The notes under the pieces were generated by a model. It saw nothing but the letters and a program-made list of their open reading frames with translations, made no database searches and was not told the origin of the DNA. This document shows, in pieces, positions 1-9,373 of a stretch of DNA of 64,000 nt. The translations under genes were made by a program, and so were the position numbers. Origin of the DNA: Sulfitobacter sp. HNIBRBA3233 (GTDB taxonomy: Bacteria > Pseudomonadota > Alphaproteobacteria > Rhodobacterales > Rhodobacteraceae); assembly GCF_040149665.1 (NCBI RefSeq), contig NZ_JBEFLP010000001.1, positions 868,001 through 932,000 of the forward strand, written 5' to 3'. How positions within the stretch are numbered: the stretch's first letter is position 1; every line of letters begins with the position of its first letter.

Positions 1-1487
1 AGACGGGCGCGCGCGATGATGCGATCGCCGCCTTCTATCGCGGCCAGAATTTTGAGGCGATCTGGACCGGCGCGGACGACACGCATATGGCACGGCGGGC
101 GGCACTGCTTTCCGCGTTGCGCTCGGCGGGCGATCACGGTCTGCCGGTGGCGCGCTACGATGTGGACGCGCTGGAGCGCCGGATGGCCACCGCACGCACG
201 CCCCGCGACCTCGGCGCGCTCGAAGTCGAGATGACACAGATGTTCCTCCGCTATGCCCGCGATATCCAGAGCGGCGCGCTCGTCCCGTCGCGGGTGGTCA
301 GCGGCATCAAGCGCGAGATCGAATATACCGATCCTGCCACGTTGCTGGCGGGCTTGCTGCGCGCACAGCCGGCATCCTACCTGCGCGATCTTGCGCCACG
401 CACGGTCGAATATACTGCCCTGATGAAGCAGAAGATGCTGCTGAAGGAGAAGATGGAGCAGGGCGGCTGGGGGCCTTCGGTCAACGCCAGCAAGCTGGAA
501 CCGGGCGATACCGGCCCCGCAGTGATCGCGCTGCGCAACCGGCTGATGACCATGGGGTATCTGCCCCGCTCGAACGCGCGCAGCTACGACAGCGCCATGT
601 CTGAAGCGGTGCGCGCGTTTCAGGCCGCCCACGGGCTGGAAATTGACGGCGTGGCCGGAACGGGCACCATCGGCGAGCTTAACGAGCCCATCGAGAAGCG
701 GCTGCAATCGGTTCTCGTGGCGATGGAGCGCGAGCGCTGGCTTCACAAGAAGCGCGGCGAGCGTCACATTCTGGTAAACATCCCCGATTTCACCGCCAAG
801 ATCGTCGACAACGGCCAGATCACCTTCGAGACGCGTTCGGTTGTCGGCGCCAATCGCGAGGACCGTCCGACACCGGAGTTTTCGGACGAGATGGATCACA
901 TGGTCATCAATCCCAGCTGGTATGTACCGCGGTCTATCGTCGTGAACGAATATCTGCCCGCGCTGAAACGCAACCCCAATGCGGTCAGCCACATCCAGAT
1001 CACCGACCGGCGCGGCCGCGTGGTGAACCGCTCGGCGGCGAATTTCGCGGGCTACACCGCGCGCACCTTCCCGTTCTCGATGCGCCAGCCGCCCAGCCGG
1101 TCGAACGCGCTGGGGCTGGTGAAATTCATGTTCCCCAACAAATACAACATCTACCTGCACGACACGCCCGCCAAGTCGCTGTTCAGCCGTGAGGTCCGCG
1201 CCTTCAGCCACGGCTGTGTGCGTCTGAACGATCCGTTCGATTTCGCCTACGCCCTGCTGGGCAGACAGGAGGCCGATCCCGAAGCGTTTTTCCAGCGCAA
1301 GCTGCGGGGGGGTGCGGAAACCCGCGTCAATCTCGAAACCCCCGTGCCGGTGCACATCATCTACCGCACCGCTTATACGGACGCGCGCGGCAAGCTGAAC
1401 TTCCGTCGCGACGTCTATGGGCGGGATGCGGCGATCTGGGCGGCACTGCGCAAGGCAGGGGTGGAACTGCCCGGCGTTCAGGGGTAA
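1..1487 (+). CDS. L,D-transpeptidase, YcbB-like (5' end outside window)
   Basis: The reading frame is open to the left window edge, so the N-terminus is missing. The visible part begins inside a YcbB-type scaffold region. It continues through a peptidoglycan-binding repeat (about 530-690) and ends in a YkuD L,D-transpeptidase domain. The catalytic motif SHGCVRLNDP is intact, with Cys encoded at 1215-1217 and His at 1209-1211. Such periplasmic enzymes make 3-3 cross-links in peptidoglycan or attach proteins to it. The gene lies 31 bp upstream of lpxD on the same strand, so envelope genes cluster here. An internal ATG at 87 is not needed as a start because coding continues upstream of it. Confidence 0.9.
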   Translation, partial: TGARDDAIAAFYRGQNFEAIWTGADDTHMARRAALLSALRSAGDHGLPVARYDVDALERRMATARTPRDLGALEVEMTQMFLRYARDIQSGALVPSRVVSGIKREIEYTDPATLLAGLLRAQPASYLRDLAPRTVEYTALMKQKMLLKEKMEQGGWGPSVNASKLEPGDTGPAVIALRNRLMTMGYLPRSNARSYDSAMSEAVRAFQAAHGLEIDGVAGTGTIGELNEPIEKRLQSVLVAMERERWLHKKRGERHILVNIPDFTAKIVDNGQITFETRSVVGANREDRPTPEFSDEMDHMVINPSWYVPRSIVVNEYLPALKRNPNAVSHIQITDRRGRVVNRSAANFAGYTARTFPFSMRQPPSRSNALGLVKFMFPNKYNIYLHDTPAKSLFSREVRAFSHGCVRLNDPFDFAYALLGRQEADPEAFFQRKLRGGAETRVNLETPVPVHIIYRTAYTDARGKLNFRRDVYGRDAAIWAALRKAGVELPGVQG

Positions 1488-1518
1488 ATCTTCGCGCAAC
1501 CTGAAAGGGGTTGCGCAT

Positions 1519-2610
1519 ATGGGCCACACAATCCAAAGCATCGCTACCGCGCTGGGGGCCTCGGCCCACGGCGATGTGGATCTGGTTGTCTCCGGCGTCG
1601 CGGAACCCGCGATGGCGGGCCCTGAGCAAATGGCGCTGGCAATGAATCCCAAATATGCCGAGGCTTTGTCGGCTGGCCGCGCCCGCGCCGCCATGCTGTG
1701 GGAAGGGGCCGATTGGGCGTCGTTCGGGCTGGAGGCTGCGATCATCGCGCCGCGCCCGCGCTTTGCCATGGCCGGCCTGACGGCCATGATGGATCCCGGT
1801 CAGGGTTTTGGCGAGGGGATCCACCCCTCCGCCTTTGTCGATCCGGATGCGCGGCTGGGCCGGAATGTCAGTGTCGGCCCGCTTGCTGTGATCTCCAAAG
1901 GCGCGCGGATCGGGGACAATTCGGTCATCGGCCCGCAGTGTTTCGTGGGCTGCGATGCCACGCTGGGGCAGAATGCCTTTCTGCGCGAAGCGGTCAGCAT
2001 CGGCGCGCGCGTGACCATCGGCGCAGGCTTCATCGCGCAACCGGGCGCACGGATCGGCGGCGACGGCTTTTCCTTTGTCACGGCAGAGCCAAGCGGCGTC
2101 GAGGCTGTGCGCGAAACCCTCGGTGACAGGGGCGACACGCAAGCGCAGCCGTGGACACGGATTGCCAGCCTCGGCGCGGTGACCATCGGAGATGATGTCG
2201 AAATCGGAATGGGTGCCACCATCGACTGCGGCACTGTCCGCGACACGGTGATCGGGGATGGCACCAAGCTCGATAATCAGGTGCATCTTGGCCATAACGT
2301 CGTGATCGGGCGCAACAGCCTGATTTGCGGTCAAGTGGGCATCGCGGGGTCGGCGACCATCGGCGACAACGTTGTGCTGGGCGGCCAGTGCGGCGTCAGC
2401 GACAATATCTTCGTCGGTGACGGCGTGATCGCGGGCGGCGGCACAAAGCTGATGTCGAACGTGCCCGCAGGGCGCACGATGCTGGGCTATCCGGCCACGC
2501 AAATGGACAAGCAGGTCGAAAGCTACAAGGCGCTGCGCCGTCTGCCACGTCTGATGGCCGACGTCGCAAAGCTGAAAGAAGCACTTCTCAAATCGCAGAA
2601 GGGCTCCTAA
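1519..2610 (+). CDS. lpxD: UDP-3-O-acylglucosamine N-acyltransferase LpxD
   Basis: The 363-residue protein has an N-terminal LpxD uridine-binding domain followed by a long left-handed beta-helix of hexapeptide repeats (roughly residues 100-320). A catalytic-type His lies in LDNQVHLGHNVV, and the C-terminus is helical. It adds the second 3-hydroxyacyl chain from ACP to UDP-acyl-glucosamine in lipid A synthesis in the cytoplasm. The start at 1519 is chosen for the gaaagggg ribosome-binding site just upstream and the family-typical beginning MGHTIQSIA. A longer frame reaches back to 1417 but overlaps the previous gene. LpxD is normally found with fabZ, lpxA and lpxB; here its downstream partners are an ACP and a ketosynthase. 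Confidence 0.95.
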   Translation: MGHTIQSIATALGASAHGDVDLVVSGVAEPAMAGPEQMALAMNPKYAEALSAGRARAAMLWEGADWASFGLEAAIIAPRPRFAMAGLTAMMDPGQGFGEGIHPSAFVDPDARLGRNVSVGPLAVISKGARIGDNSVIGPQCFVGCDATLGQNAFLREAVSIGARVTIGAGFIAQPGARIGGDGFSFVTAEPSGVEAVRETLGDRGDTQAQPWTRIASLGAVTIGDDVEIGMGATIDCGTVRDTVIGDGTKLDNQVHLGHNVVIGRNSLICGQVGIAGSATIGDNVVLGGQCGVSDNIFVGDGVIAGGGTKLMSNVPAGRTMLGYPATQMDKQVESYKALRRLPRLMADVAKLKEALLKSQKGS

Positions 2611-2643
2611 ATCAGGGCTGCCGGAAGGAAGGAGTGCACCACG

Positions 2644-2904
2644 ATGAGCATCAAGGATCAGGTCATCGCGATCATCGCCGAGCAGGCAATGCTGGAGCCC
2701 GAGGACGTAACCCTGCAGAGCACGCCCGAGGATCTGGGCATCGACAGTCTGGGTCTGGTGGAAAGCATCTTCGCCATCGAGGAAGCCTTTGACATCACTG
2801 TCCCGTTCAACGCCAACCAGCCCGAAGAGTCGGATTTCGACATTTCGTCGGTCGCGACAATCGTGGCGGGGATCGAACGCCTGAAGGCCGAGCAGGCCGC
2901 GTGA
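2644..2904 (+). CDS. acyl carrier protein (specialised, lpxD-linked)
   Basis: This is an acidic 86-residue four-helix carrier protein. The phosphopantetheine attachment motif GIDSLG places the modified serine at residue 35. A GGAAGGAAGGAG-like ribosome-binding site precedes the ATG. It is unlikely to be the housekeeping AcpP, which is usually near fabD, fabG and fabF. It sits 33 bp after lpxD, and its stop codon overlaps the GTG start of the following ketosynthase (GTGA), which implies translational coupling. I infer that it carries an acyl chain made by that ketosynthase, possibly for the lipid A made by LpxD. It is shorter than rhizobial AcpXL and lacks its insertions. Confidence 0.9.
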   Translation: MSIKDQVIAIIAEQAMLEPEDVTLQSTPEDLGIDSLGLVESIFAIEEAFDITVPFNANQPEESDFDISSVATIVAGIERLKAEQAA

Positions 2905-4109
2905 AACGGGTTGTCATCACCGGTGCCGGAACGATCAACGCGTTGGGCCATTCCGTTCCCGCCACGCTTGAGGCGATGCGAGAGGGCAGGTGCGGGATCG
3001 GCCCGCTCGACATCCGCGATGTGGACCGGCTGCAAATCCGCATCGGCGGGCAGGTGCGCGGGTTCGAGGCCGAAGGCCGCTACAACCGCCAGCAGATATC
3101 GCTCTATGACCGGTTCACGCAGTTCACGCTTGCCGCCGCGCGCGAAGCCATCGAACAGTCCGGCCTGACCTTCACCGGCGAAACCGCCGCGCTGTCCGGT
3201 GTTGTTCTGGGCACGGCGGGGGGTGGCGTCAGCACATGGGACGACAATTACCGCGCGGTCTACGAAGAGGGCAAGAACCGCGTGCATCCCTTCGTGGTGC
3301 CGAAGCTGATGAACAACGCTGCCGCGAGCCATGTGAGCATGGAATGGAACCTCAAGGGCCCGTCCTTTACCGTCTCGACGGCCTGCGCCTCTTCGAACCA
3401 TGCGATGGCGCAGGCCTTTGCCATGGTCCGCTCGGGCATGGCGCCCGCAATGGTCACCGGCGGATCTGAATCGATGCTCTGCTTTGGCGGGGTGAAGGCG
3501 TGGGAGGGCCTGCGCGTCATGTCCCGCGACGCCTGCCGTCCGTTTTCGGCCAACCGCAACGGCATGGTGCAGGGCGAGGGTGCGGGGATCTTCGTCTTCG
3601 AGGAATATGAGCATGCGCGCGCCCGCGGGGCCGATATTCTGTGCGAAGTGGCGGGGTTCGCGATGTCATCCGACGCGGGCGATATCGTGATGCCCTCCAA
3701 AAGCGGCGCGGCGCGGGCGATGGCGGGCGCGCTGGCGGACGGGCGGATCGACGCCTCCGAGGTGGGTTATATCAACGCCCATGGCACCGGCACGGCGGCC
3801 AATGACAAGACGGAATGCGCCGCCGTGGCGGATGTTTTCGGCCCCCACGCCGACCGGCTCATGATCAGTTCGACCAAATCCATGCACGGCCATCTGATCG
3901 GCGGCACCGGCGCGGTAGAGCTTCTGGCCTGCATCATGGCACTGCGCGACGGTGTGATTGCACCTACCATCGGCTACGAGGAACCCGATCCCGAATGCGC
4001 GCTGGACGTGGTGCCCAACGAGGCGCGGGAGGCGAAGGTGAAAGTTGCAGTATCGAATGCCTTTGCCTTCGGCGGGATGAACGCGGTTCTGGCCCTGCGC
4101 GCGATCTAG
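2901..4109 (+). CDS. beta-ketoacyl-ACP synthase, FabF/KAS II type
   Basis: The 402-residue condensing enzyme has the thiolase fold and a complete catalytic triad: Cys162 in STACASSNH, His294 in NAHGTGT and His331 in SMHGHLIGGTGA. It elongates acyl-ACP with malonyl-ACP in the cytoplasm. The start is GTG at 2901, overlapping the ACP stop by 4 bp. The start is supported by the usual MKRVVITGAG beginning. Tight coupling to a private ACP and to lpxD suggests a specialised fatty-acid product rather than bulk fatty-acid synthesis. The exact chain made cannot be read from sequence. Confidence 0.93.
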   Translation: MKRVVITGAGTINALGHSVPATLEAMREGRCGIGPLDIRDVDRLQIRIGGQVRGFEAEGRYNRQQISLYDRFTQFTLAAAREAIEQSGLTFTGETAALSGVVLGTAGGGVSTWDDNYRAVYEEGKNRVHPFVVPKLMNNAAASHVSMEWNLKGPSFTVSTACASSNHAMAQAFAMVRSGMAPAMVTGGSESMLCFGGVKAWEGLRVMSRDACRPFSANRNGMVQGEGAGIFVFEEYEHARARGADILCEVAGFAMSSDAGDIVMPSKSGAARAMAGALADGRIDASEVGYINAHGTGTAANDKTECAAVADVFGPHADRLMISSTKSMHGHLIGGTGAVELLACIMALRDGVIAPTIGYEEPDPECALDVVPNEAREAKVKVAVSNAFAFGGMNAVLALRAI

Positions 4110-4160
4110 GCAGGCAGCGGTCGCCCGCGATACGGTCTGGTCGGCACGGGCGCCTACCAA

Positions 4161-4192
4161 AGCAAAAAGCCGCCCCCGAAGGGACGGCTTTC
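4161..4192 (-). terminator. rho-independent terminator of ialB
   Basis: Read on the minus strand, a 10-bp stem (AAGCCGTCCC, with one G-U pair) closes a TTCG tetraloop and runs into a T-rich tail. It lies 22 bp downstream of the ialB stop. It may also help stop plus-strand transcription from the ketosynthase gene. Confidence 0.85.
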
Positions 4193-4213
4193 GCAACTCT
4201 CAAAGCGCTGCGG

Positions 4214-4888
4214 TTACTGGTCGATGACCGAAACCTTGTCGTAGGAGGCGGTGAAACCTTCGAGCGATAAGGCCAGTTTGACTTCCTGGTCGGGGGCAAG
4301 CGCGGGCACGATCGTCAGCACCGCCTCGCGACCGCGCTTCATCGCGGCGACATCCGCTTCGGTCAGACCCAGACGGACGTAGCAGCCGACGGGGTTGCAG
4401 AATGCATAGGGATAGCGGCGCGCCTTGCCGCCATCGATGGTCATGGTCAGCTGTTGGGGCAGGGCGGTCTCGAGCGGGACGATGATCGTGGCACCGGCCA
4501 CGGCACGGCCACCGGCAGGAAGCCGGAACAGCGAGACTTCGGCAACCGGGGCGCCCTGACCGTCATCCAGCAACTGGTACATCTGGCAAGGCTCTTCGCC
4601 CTCGGCACCTTCCTCGGCGCGGATGCAGCGCATTTCCCACGCGCCGATTGTCTCGCGCGTGTAGGGCTGGCCGACCTGGCTTGCGGCATCGGCGTCCTCG
4701 CCAAGGCTCAACTGCTCCTCGACGGACTGCGCGGCAGGGGCGGTTTCACCTGTCTGCGCGGTATCATCGGTCTGCGCCGGAGTTGCGGTTTCGGCCGCGG
4801 TGTCCTCGGTCGTCTGGGCTCCCAGCGACAGCGGGCTCGCAAGCGCCAGTGCCGCACAAAGGGGGAAGGCAGTCAGAAATCTGGTCAT
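4214..4888 (-). CDS. invasion-associated locus B (IalB) family protein
   Basis: The 224-residue exported protein begins with a signal peptide (about residues 1-24, ending near SLGAQ). A low-complexity Thr/Ala/Glu/Asp linker follows to about residue 65, then an IalB domain. That domain begins near GAWEMRCI and contains paired cysteines (CI, CQ, CNPVGC) suited to disulfides in the periplasm. IalB proteins were first linked to erythrocyte invasion by Bartonella, but in free-living roseobacters the role is unknown. The gene is monocistronic with its own terminator. The function is a family assignment only. Confidence 0.85.
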   Translation of the reverse strand: MTRFLTAFPLCAALALASPLSLGAQTTEDTAAETATPAQTDDTAQTGETAPAAQSVEEQLSLGEDADAASQVGQPYTRETIGAWEMRCIRAEEGAEGEEPCQMYQLLDDGQGAPVAEVSLFRLPAGGRAVAGATIIVPLETALPQQLTMTIDGGKARRYPYAFCNPVGCYVRLGLTEADVAAMKRGREAVLTIVPALAPDQEVKLALSLEGFTASYDKVSVIDQ

Positions 4889-5031
4889 GTCAAATCCGTG
4901 GTTTGATTGCTTTTCGCTTTCCTATCATCGTCGTGGTTGGATGTCAGGGGGGCGTGGCGGAGGGGAACGGCGTTTTTCTGCGCATCCCGAAACCGCGCCG
5001 AAAGCCGATCAGAACGGTCGAAAAACGGCAT

Positions 5032-5063
5032 AAAAAAAGAGGGCGATCCTCGCCCTCTTTTTT
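5032..5063. terminator. bidirectional terminator
   Basis: A perfect AGAGGGCGA/TCGCCCTCT stem with a 3-nt loop is flanked by seven A on the left and six T on the right, so it works on either strand. No recognised gene ends here on either strand. It may end a small RNA or stop read-through toward ialB. Confidence 0.8.
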
Positions 5064-5182
5064 GAATTTTTGTAACTCCCTGTCGGACTGTGCCGACTTG
5101 TAACGACACGTTATTGAACCTCCTGTCAGCGGTCAACACTTAAATTCACAGGGCGAAACCTGAGCGAAATTAACTGGTTGGT

Positions 5183-5210
5183 AAAAAAAAGCCGTGCCCG
5201 AAGGCACGGC
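5183..5210 (-). terminator. minus-strand rho-independent terminator
   Basis: On the minus strand, an 8-bp GCCGTGCC/GGCACGGC stem with a TTCG loop is followed by eight T. No recognised minus-strand gene ends here. The transcript it stops would start within or upstream of the ATPase gene 5' region. Confidence 0.75.
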
Positions 5211-5360
5211 CAGTCTGACAGGGAGGAAGTGTTCCGGCCCAAGGACATATGAACCGGAAACAAATTCACTATGGCGCGGAAAGGTTAAGTTAGTATGCTC
5301 TGTCGGGACGCGAAATGCGCCCCTGAGGGGGCTGCACAACCAATACGGGAGTACCTCTTC

Positions 5361-6929
5361 GTGAGCAGTGATATCTTTGTCGGTGGCGGTGGCCCCGACT
5401 ATGCCGTGAAGCAGTTTCTCTCGCTGGGATACGCCAACCGGCACGGACTGATCGCCGGCGCAACCGGAACGGGAAAGACCGTGACACTGCAAATCCTCGC
5501 CGAAGGATTCTCACAGGCTGGCGTGCCGGTCTTCATGGCAGATGTGAAAGGCGATCTGAGCGGTCTGGCCAAAGCAGGCGATCCCGCGCACAAGCTGCAC
5601 GATGCCTTTACAGGCCGTGCCGCGACGATTGGCTTCGACGATTATGCCTACGCGGCCTTTCCGGTCACCTTCTGGGATCTCTTCGGCGCGCAGGGCCATC
5701 CGGTCCGCACCACGGTGTCGGAAATGGGGCCGCTGCTGCTGTCGCAACTGCTGGAACTGACCGAAGCGCAGGAGGGCATCCTGAACATCGCCTTCAGGCT
5801 CGCCGATGAGGACGGATTGCCGCTGCTCGATCTCAAAGACCTCCAGGCGCTTCTGGTCTGGATCGGAGAGAACGCGCGCGACCTGTCGCTGCGCTACGGC
5901 AACGTGTCCGGCGCGTCCATCGGCGCGATCCAGAGACGGCTTCTGGTTCTGGAAAATCAGGGCGGTGCGCAACTCTTCGGCGAACCGGCACTGGCGCTGT
6001 CGGACCTGATGCGCACGGATGCGACGGGTCGCGGTATGGTCAACATCCTCGCCTCCGACAAGCTGATGGGCGCGCCAAAGCTCTACGCGACCTTCCTGCT
6101 GTGGCTGCTGTCGGAACTGTTCGAGGAACTGCCCGAGGTCGGAGACCCCGAAAAACCCAAGCTGGTGTTTTTCTTCGACGAAGCGCACCTGCTGTTCGAC
6201 GATGCGCCAAAGGCGCTGGTCGACAAGGTCGAGCAGGTTGCGCGGCTGATCCGGTCGAAGGGTGTCGGCGTCTACTTCATCACGCAAAACCCCGCCGACG
6301 TGCCCGAAGACATCCTCGGCCAGCTTGGCAACCGCATCCAGCACGCGCTGCGCGCCTTCACCGCCAAGGACCGCAACGAATTGCGCCAGGCGGCAGAGAC
6401 CTACCGCGAAAACCCCGCCTTCGACACCGAGGAAGCGATCCGCGAAGTCGGCGTGGGCGAGGCGGTCACCTCCATGCTGCAACGAAAGGGCGTGCCGGGC
6501 ATCGTCGAGCGGACGCTGATCCGTCCGCCGTCGTCGCAACTGGGCCCGATTACCGACGCAGAGCGGGCGGCGGTCATGTCCGCGTCCCCCATGGCCGGTA
6601 AATACGACACCCTGCTGGACCGCGAGAGCGCGTTCGAGATTCTGCGAAAACGGGCCGAGGACGCGGCCCGCGAAGCAGAGCAGGCCGAAGAAGCCGTCGC
6701 GCGCGCCGAAGCCGAGCCCGACACACCCAGCCTACGGGAGTTCAAGAAGGCCCGCCGCTATGCGGGCAAGGGCGGGGCCTCGGGTTCTGCACCGGCGCGG
6801 AAAACCCGTGGCGCGGCCGAAGAAGGGCTCGGCGGTGCGCTGACCCAGATGGTGATCAAGGAACTCAAGGGCACCACCGGACGGCGCATCGTGCGCGGTG
6901 TTCTCGGTGGCCTTTTCAAAGGACGCTAG
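5361..6929 (+). CDS. DUF853 / HerA-like ATPase (YjgR family)
   Basis: This 522-residue P-loop ATPase has a Walker A motif GATGTGKT early in the chain. It also has an [10 protein letters not shown] region and a Walker B-like [11 protein letters not shown] near the middle, as in the DUF853 (YjgR) family related to HerA/FtsK helicases. The C-terminal 130 residues are charged and rich in Ala/Glu, then basic. The GTG start at 5361 is preferred because GGGAG lies 9 bp upstream and the product then begins [11 protein letters not shown] as in relatives. An ATG at 5295 would add 22 unconserved residues. The cellular substrate of this family is not known. Confidence 0.88.
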   Translation: MSSDIFVGGGGPDYAVKQFLSLGYANRHGLIAGATGTGKTVTLQILAEGFSQAGVPVFMADVKGDLSGLAKAGDPAHKLHDAFTGRAATIGFDDYAYAAFPVTFWDLFGAQGHPVRTTVSEMGPLLLSQLLELTEAQEGILNIAFRLADEDGLPLLDLKDLQALLVWIGENARDLSLRYGNVSGASIGAIQRRLLVLENQGGAQLFGEPALALSDLMRTDATGRGMVNILASDKLMGAPKLYATFLLWLLSELFEELPEVGDPEKPKLVFFFDEAHLLFDDAPKALVDKVEQVARLIRSKGVGVYFITQNPADVPEDILGQLGNRIQHALRAFTAKDRNELRQAAETYRENPAFDTEEAIREVGVGEAVTSMLQRKGVPGIVERTLIRPPSSQLGPITDAERAAVMSASPMAGKYDTLLDRESAFEILRKRAEDAAREAEQAEEAVARAEAEPDTPSLREFKKARRYAGKGGASGSAPARKTRGAAEEGLGGALTQMVIKELKGTTGRRIVRGVLGGLFKGR

Positions 6930-6990
6930 GCCGCCGTCCTCGCGAGGAGCGCGCGCAGCGCAGCGAGGAGCCCGGATTGCGGAACAGACA

Positions 6991-7027
6991 GAAACGGCAG
7001 GGCTTTGCAGGCCCTGCCGTTTTCTTA
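6991..7027. terminator. convergent terminator between ATPase and livM
   Basis: A 12-bp stem AAACGGCAGGGC/GCCCTGCCGTTT with a 7-nt loop is followed by a T-rich run on the plus strand and partly mirrored on the minus strand. It separates the plus-strand ATPase gene from the end of the minus-strand liv operon. Confidence 0.85.
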
Positions 7028-8362
7028 TTTCTCGGGGATCAATCCGCGCGGGCTGAACCTGAGCACAAGGATCATGATCAGACCCATGGTCATCAGCCGC
7101 ATCTGTGCGGCGCTCTCGATCAGATGGGCCTTGAGGGGGCTGTCCTCGGCCATGCCTGCGGTGATGATATCCATCAGGAACAGACCGATCGGTTCGACCT
7201 GAACCCACAGGAACCAGATCAGAAAGCCGCCCAGGATCGCACCCAGATTATTCCCCGACCCGCCGACGATCACCATCACCCAGATCAGGAAGGTAAAGCG
7301 CAGCGGCTGGTAGGTGCCCGGCGTCAACTGGCTGTCGAGCGTGGTCATCATCGCCCCCGCGATCCCGCAGACAGCCGAGCCGAGGATGAAGACCTGCAAA
7401 TGCCGCTTGGTGACATCCTTGCCCATCGCCTCGGCGGCGACTTCGTTGTCACGAATGGCCCGCAGCATCCGCCCCCATGGCGAATGCAGCGCCCGGTGGC
7501 TCAGCCAGAAGATGATCAGCAAGACCGCGGCGAACAAAAGCGCGTAGAGGATCTTCACAAAGATCGTGGAGCCTTCGACCGGGTCGAACCCCAAGGACGC
7601 CGCGCGATCGACGAATGCCGCCGAATTCTGGAGATCGAGCTCATAGGGAACGGGCCGCGGGATGCCGACCACGTTCTTCACGCCGCGGGTCAGCCAGTCC
7701 TCGTTCTTGAGCATCGCGATGATGATTTCCGCGATGCCGAGCGTGGCAATCGCCAGATAATCCGACCGCAGGCCAAGCGCCGCCTTGCCGATCAGCCACG
7801 CGGCCCCCGCGGCAAAAAGCCCGCCCACCGGCCAGGCGATCAGCATGATCCAGCCATTGTCGCGGTAGGTCTCGTCAGTGCCGGGGTTCAGGCCGCCCAG
7901 ATAGCCGGTCGCGGCGGGATTGACCGCCTCGATCGCCTCCACGCTGGGGTCCAGCAGGCCGCGGAACACAAAGAACCCGAAGATCAGGATCGCCATGATG
8001 GCAAGGCTGCGCGCCCGCCCCGGTGACATCCCCCGATAGGCAAGAACAGCGGCAAGGATCGTCGCCACCCCAAGGACCAGCGCGCCGATCACGCCCCAGC
8101 CGCCCGCGCCGAAAGCGCCCGGCGTGGCGGGCATCCCGATCAGCACCGCCGCCAGACCGCCGAGCGCCACAAATCCCATGACGCCCACGTTGAACAGGCC
8201 GGCAAAGCCCCATTGCAGGTTCACGCCCAGCGACATGATCGCCGAAATCAGCCCCATGTTCAGGATGAACATCGCGTTGTTCCAGCCCTGAAAGAAACCG
8301 GAGACGATGATCAGCCCGAAAACGAGCGCGAAAAGCAGGGTGTTTCTGAGGGTATCACTCAT
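7025..8362 (-). CDS. livM: branched-chain amino-acid ABC transporter permease LivM
   Basis: The 445-residue hydrophobic inner-membrane protein of the BPD_transp_2 family has about ten predicted membrane segments. The LivM signature region is visible near GWAGLFN-like QWGFAGLFNVG and in the EAMGKDVTKRHLQVFILGSA loop that contacts the ATPase. It forms the translocation pore with LivH. Its start overlaps the livH stop by 4 bp (ATGA), and it is the last gene of the operon livK-G-F-H-M. A hydrophilic insert of about 80 residues near the middle makes it longer than the E. coli protein. Confidence 0.93.
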   Translation of the reverse strand: MSDTLRNTLLFALVFGLIIVSGFFQGWNNAMFILNMGLISAIMSLGVNLQWGFAGLFNVGVMGFVALGGLAAVLIGMPATPGAFGAGGWGVIGALVLGVATILAAVLAYRGMSPGRARSLAIMAILIFGFFVFRGLLDPSVEAIEAVNPAATGYLGGLNPGTDETYRDNGWIMLIAWPVGGLFAAGAAWLIGKAALGLRSDYLAIATLGIAEIIIAMLKNEDWLTRGVKNVVGIPRPVPYELDLQNSAAFVDRAASLGFDPVEGSTIFVKILYALLFAAVLLIIFWLSHRALHSPWGRMLRAIRDNEVAAEAMGKDVTKRHLQVFILGSAVCGIAGAMMTTLDSQLTPGTYQPLRFTFLIWVMVIVGGSGNNLGAILGGFLIWFLWVQVEPIGLFLMDIITAGMAEDSPLKAHLIESAAQMRLMTMGLIMILVLRFSPRGLIPEK

Positions 8363-9372
8363 GTTGTCGACTGCCCTTTGAAGAGGCCGGTGGGCTTGAA
8401 CAGCAGCACGATCAGCAAGATCACGAAGCTCACGGCGAATTTATAATCGGTGGACATCAGCTGCACGAGGCCCGACGGCTCCAGGCTTTCAGGCATCAGG
8501 TAGCCGAGAACCTTTTTCCACGCATAGGTGATCGTCACCTCGGAAAACGCGATCACGAAGCCCCCCGCGATGGCGCCCAGCGGATTGCCGATGCCGCCCA
8601 CCACCGCCGAGGCAAAGATCGGCAGCAGCAGCTGGAAATAGGTGAACGGCTTGAAGCTTTTGTCGAGGCCATAGAGCGTGCCCGCGATGGTCGCCAGCGC
8701 GGCGACGATGATCCACGTGATCATCACGACCCGCTCGGGGTTGATGCCCGACAGCAGCGCCAGATCCTCGTTGTCCGAATAGGCGCGCATGGATTTGCCC
8801 GCGCGCGTCTTGTTGAGAAACCAAAACAGCAGCGCCACCACCACAATCGCCGTCACCACCGTGATCAATTGCGTAGTCCGAATGCCAAGCCCTTCCTCAA
8901 GACCCGTCAACGTCTTGAAATCACGCGCTGAAATGATAAACCGCTCGCCATCGGCAAAGCTTTGGTCGTCGGGCCCGATGATGAAACGCACGATGCCGTT
9001 CATCACGAACATCACCCCCATCGACACGATGACAAGGATCACCGGCTTGGCCTTCTGCTCGCGGTAGAACCGATAGACCAACCGGTCGGTCAACAGCACC
9101 AGAAGGATGCAGCCCAGTATCCCGAGGGGCAGGGCGACGAGTGCCGTGGGCAGCGGCCCCAGATTGAAGCCTGTGCTTTGCAAGGCCCAGGTCAGCAGGA
9201 TCACGATCATCGTGCCAAAGGCCATCGTATCCCCATGCGCGAAGTTCGAAAACCGCAGGATACCGTAGACCAGCGTCACCCCCAGCGCCCCGAGCGCCAG
9301 CTGGCTGCCGTAGGCGATGCCGGGGATCAGAACGTAGTTGGCAAGCGCCACGATGGCGTTGAGAAATTCCAT
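8359..9372 (-). CDS. livH: branched-chain amino-acid ABC transporter permease LivH
   Basis: This 337-residue BPD_transp_2 permease begins MEFLNAIVALANYVLIPG. It contains the family stretch LGVTLVYGILRFSNFAHGD and the ATPase-coupling loop after SGINPERV. The start at 9372 lies 1 bp from the livF stop. A longer frame to 9465 would run into livF. It pairs with LivM in the inner membrane. The substrate is inferred as leucine, isoleucine or valine from the family, but other amides or small amino acids are possible. Confidence 0.93.
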   Translation of the reverse strand: MEFLNAIVALANYVLIPGIAYGSQLALGALGVTLVYGILRFSNFAHGDTMAFGTMIVILLTWALQSTGFNLGPLPTALVALPLGILGCILLVLLTDRLVYRFYREQKAKPVILVIVSMGVMFVMNGIVRFIIGPDDQSFADGERFIISARDFKTLTGLEEGLGIRTTQLITVVTAIVVVALLFWFLNKTRAGKSMRAYSDNEDLALLSGINPERVVMITWIIVAALATIAGTLYGLDKSFKPFTYFQLLLPIFASAVVGGIGNPLGAIAGGFVIAFSEVTITYAWKKVLGYLMPESLEPSGLVQLMSTDYKFAVSFVILLIVLLFKPTGLFKGQSTT

Positions 9373-9373
9373 G

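Larger units (their letters stand above)
4889..5360. other. intergenic region with two strong terminators, candidate small RNA
   Basis: No convincing protein gene is seen in this 472-bp gap between divergent ialB and the ATPase gene. It holds a bidirectional terminator (5032-5063) and a minus-strand terminator (5183-5210). Between them on the minus strand, a TTGACC hexamer at 5136-5131 lies 17 bp from a weak TAACGT. That would give a transcript of about 70 nt ending at 5032. A minus-strand reading frame runs through the terminator stem and is rejected as a gene. Confidence 0.5.
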
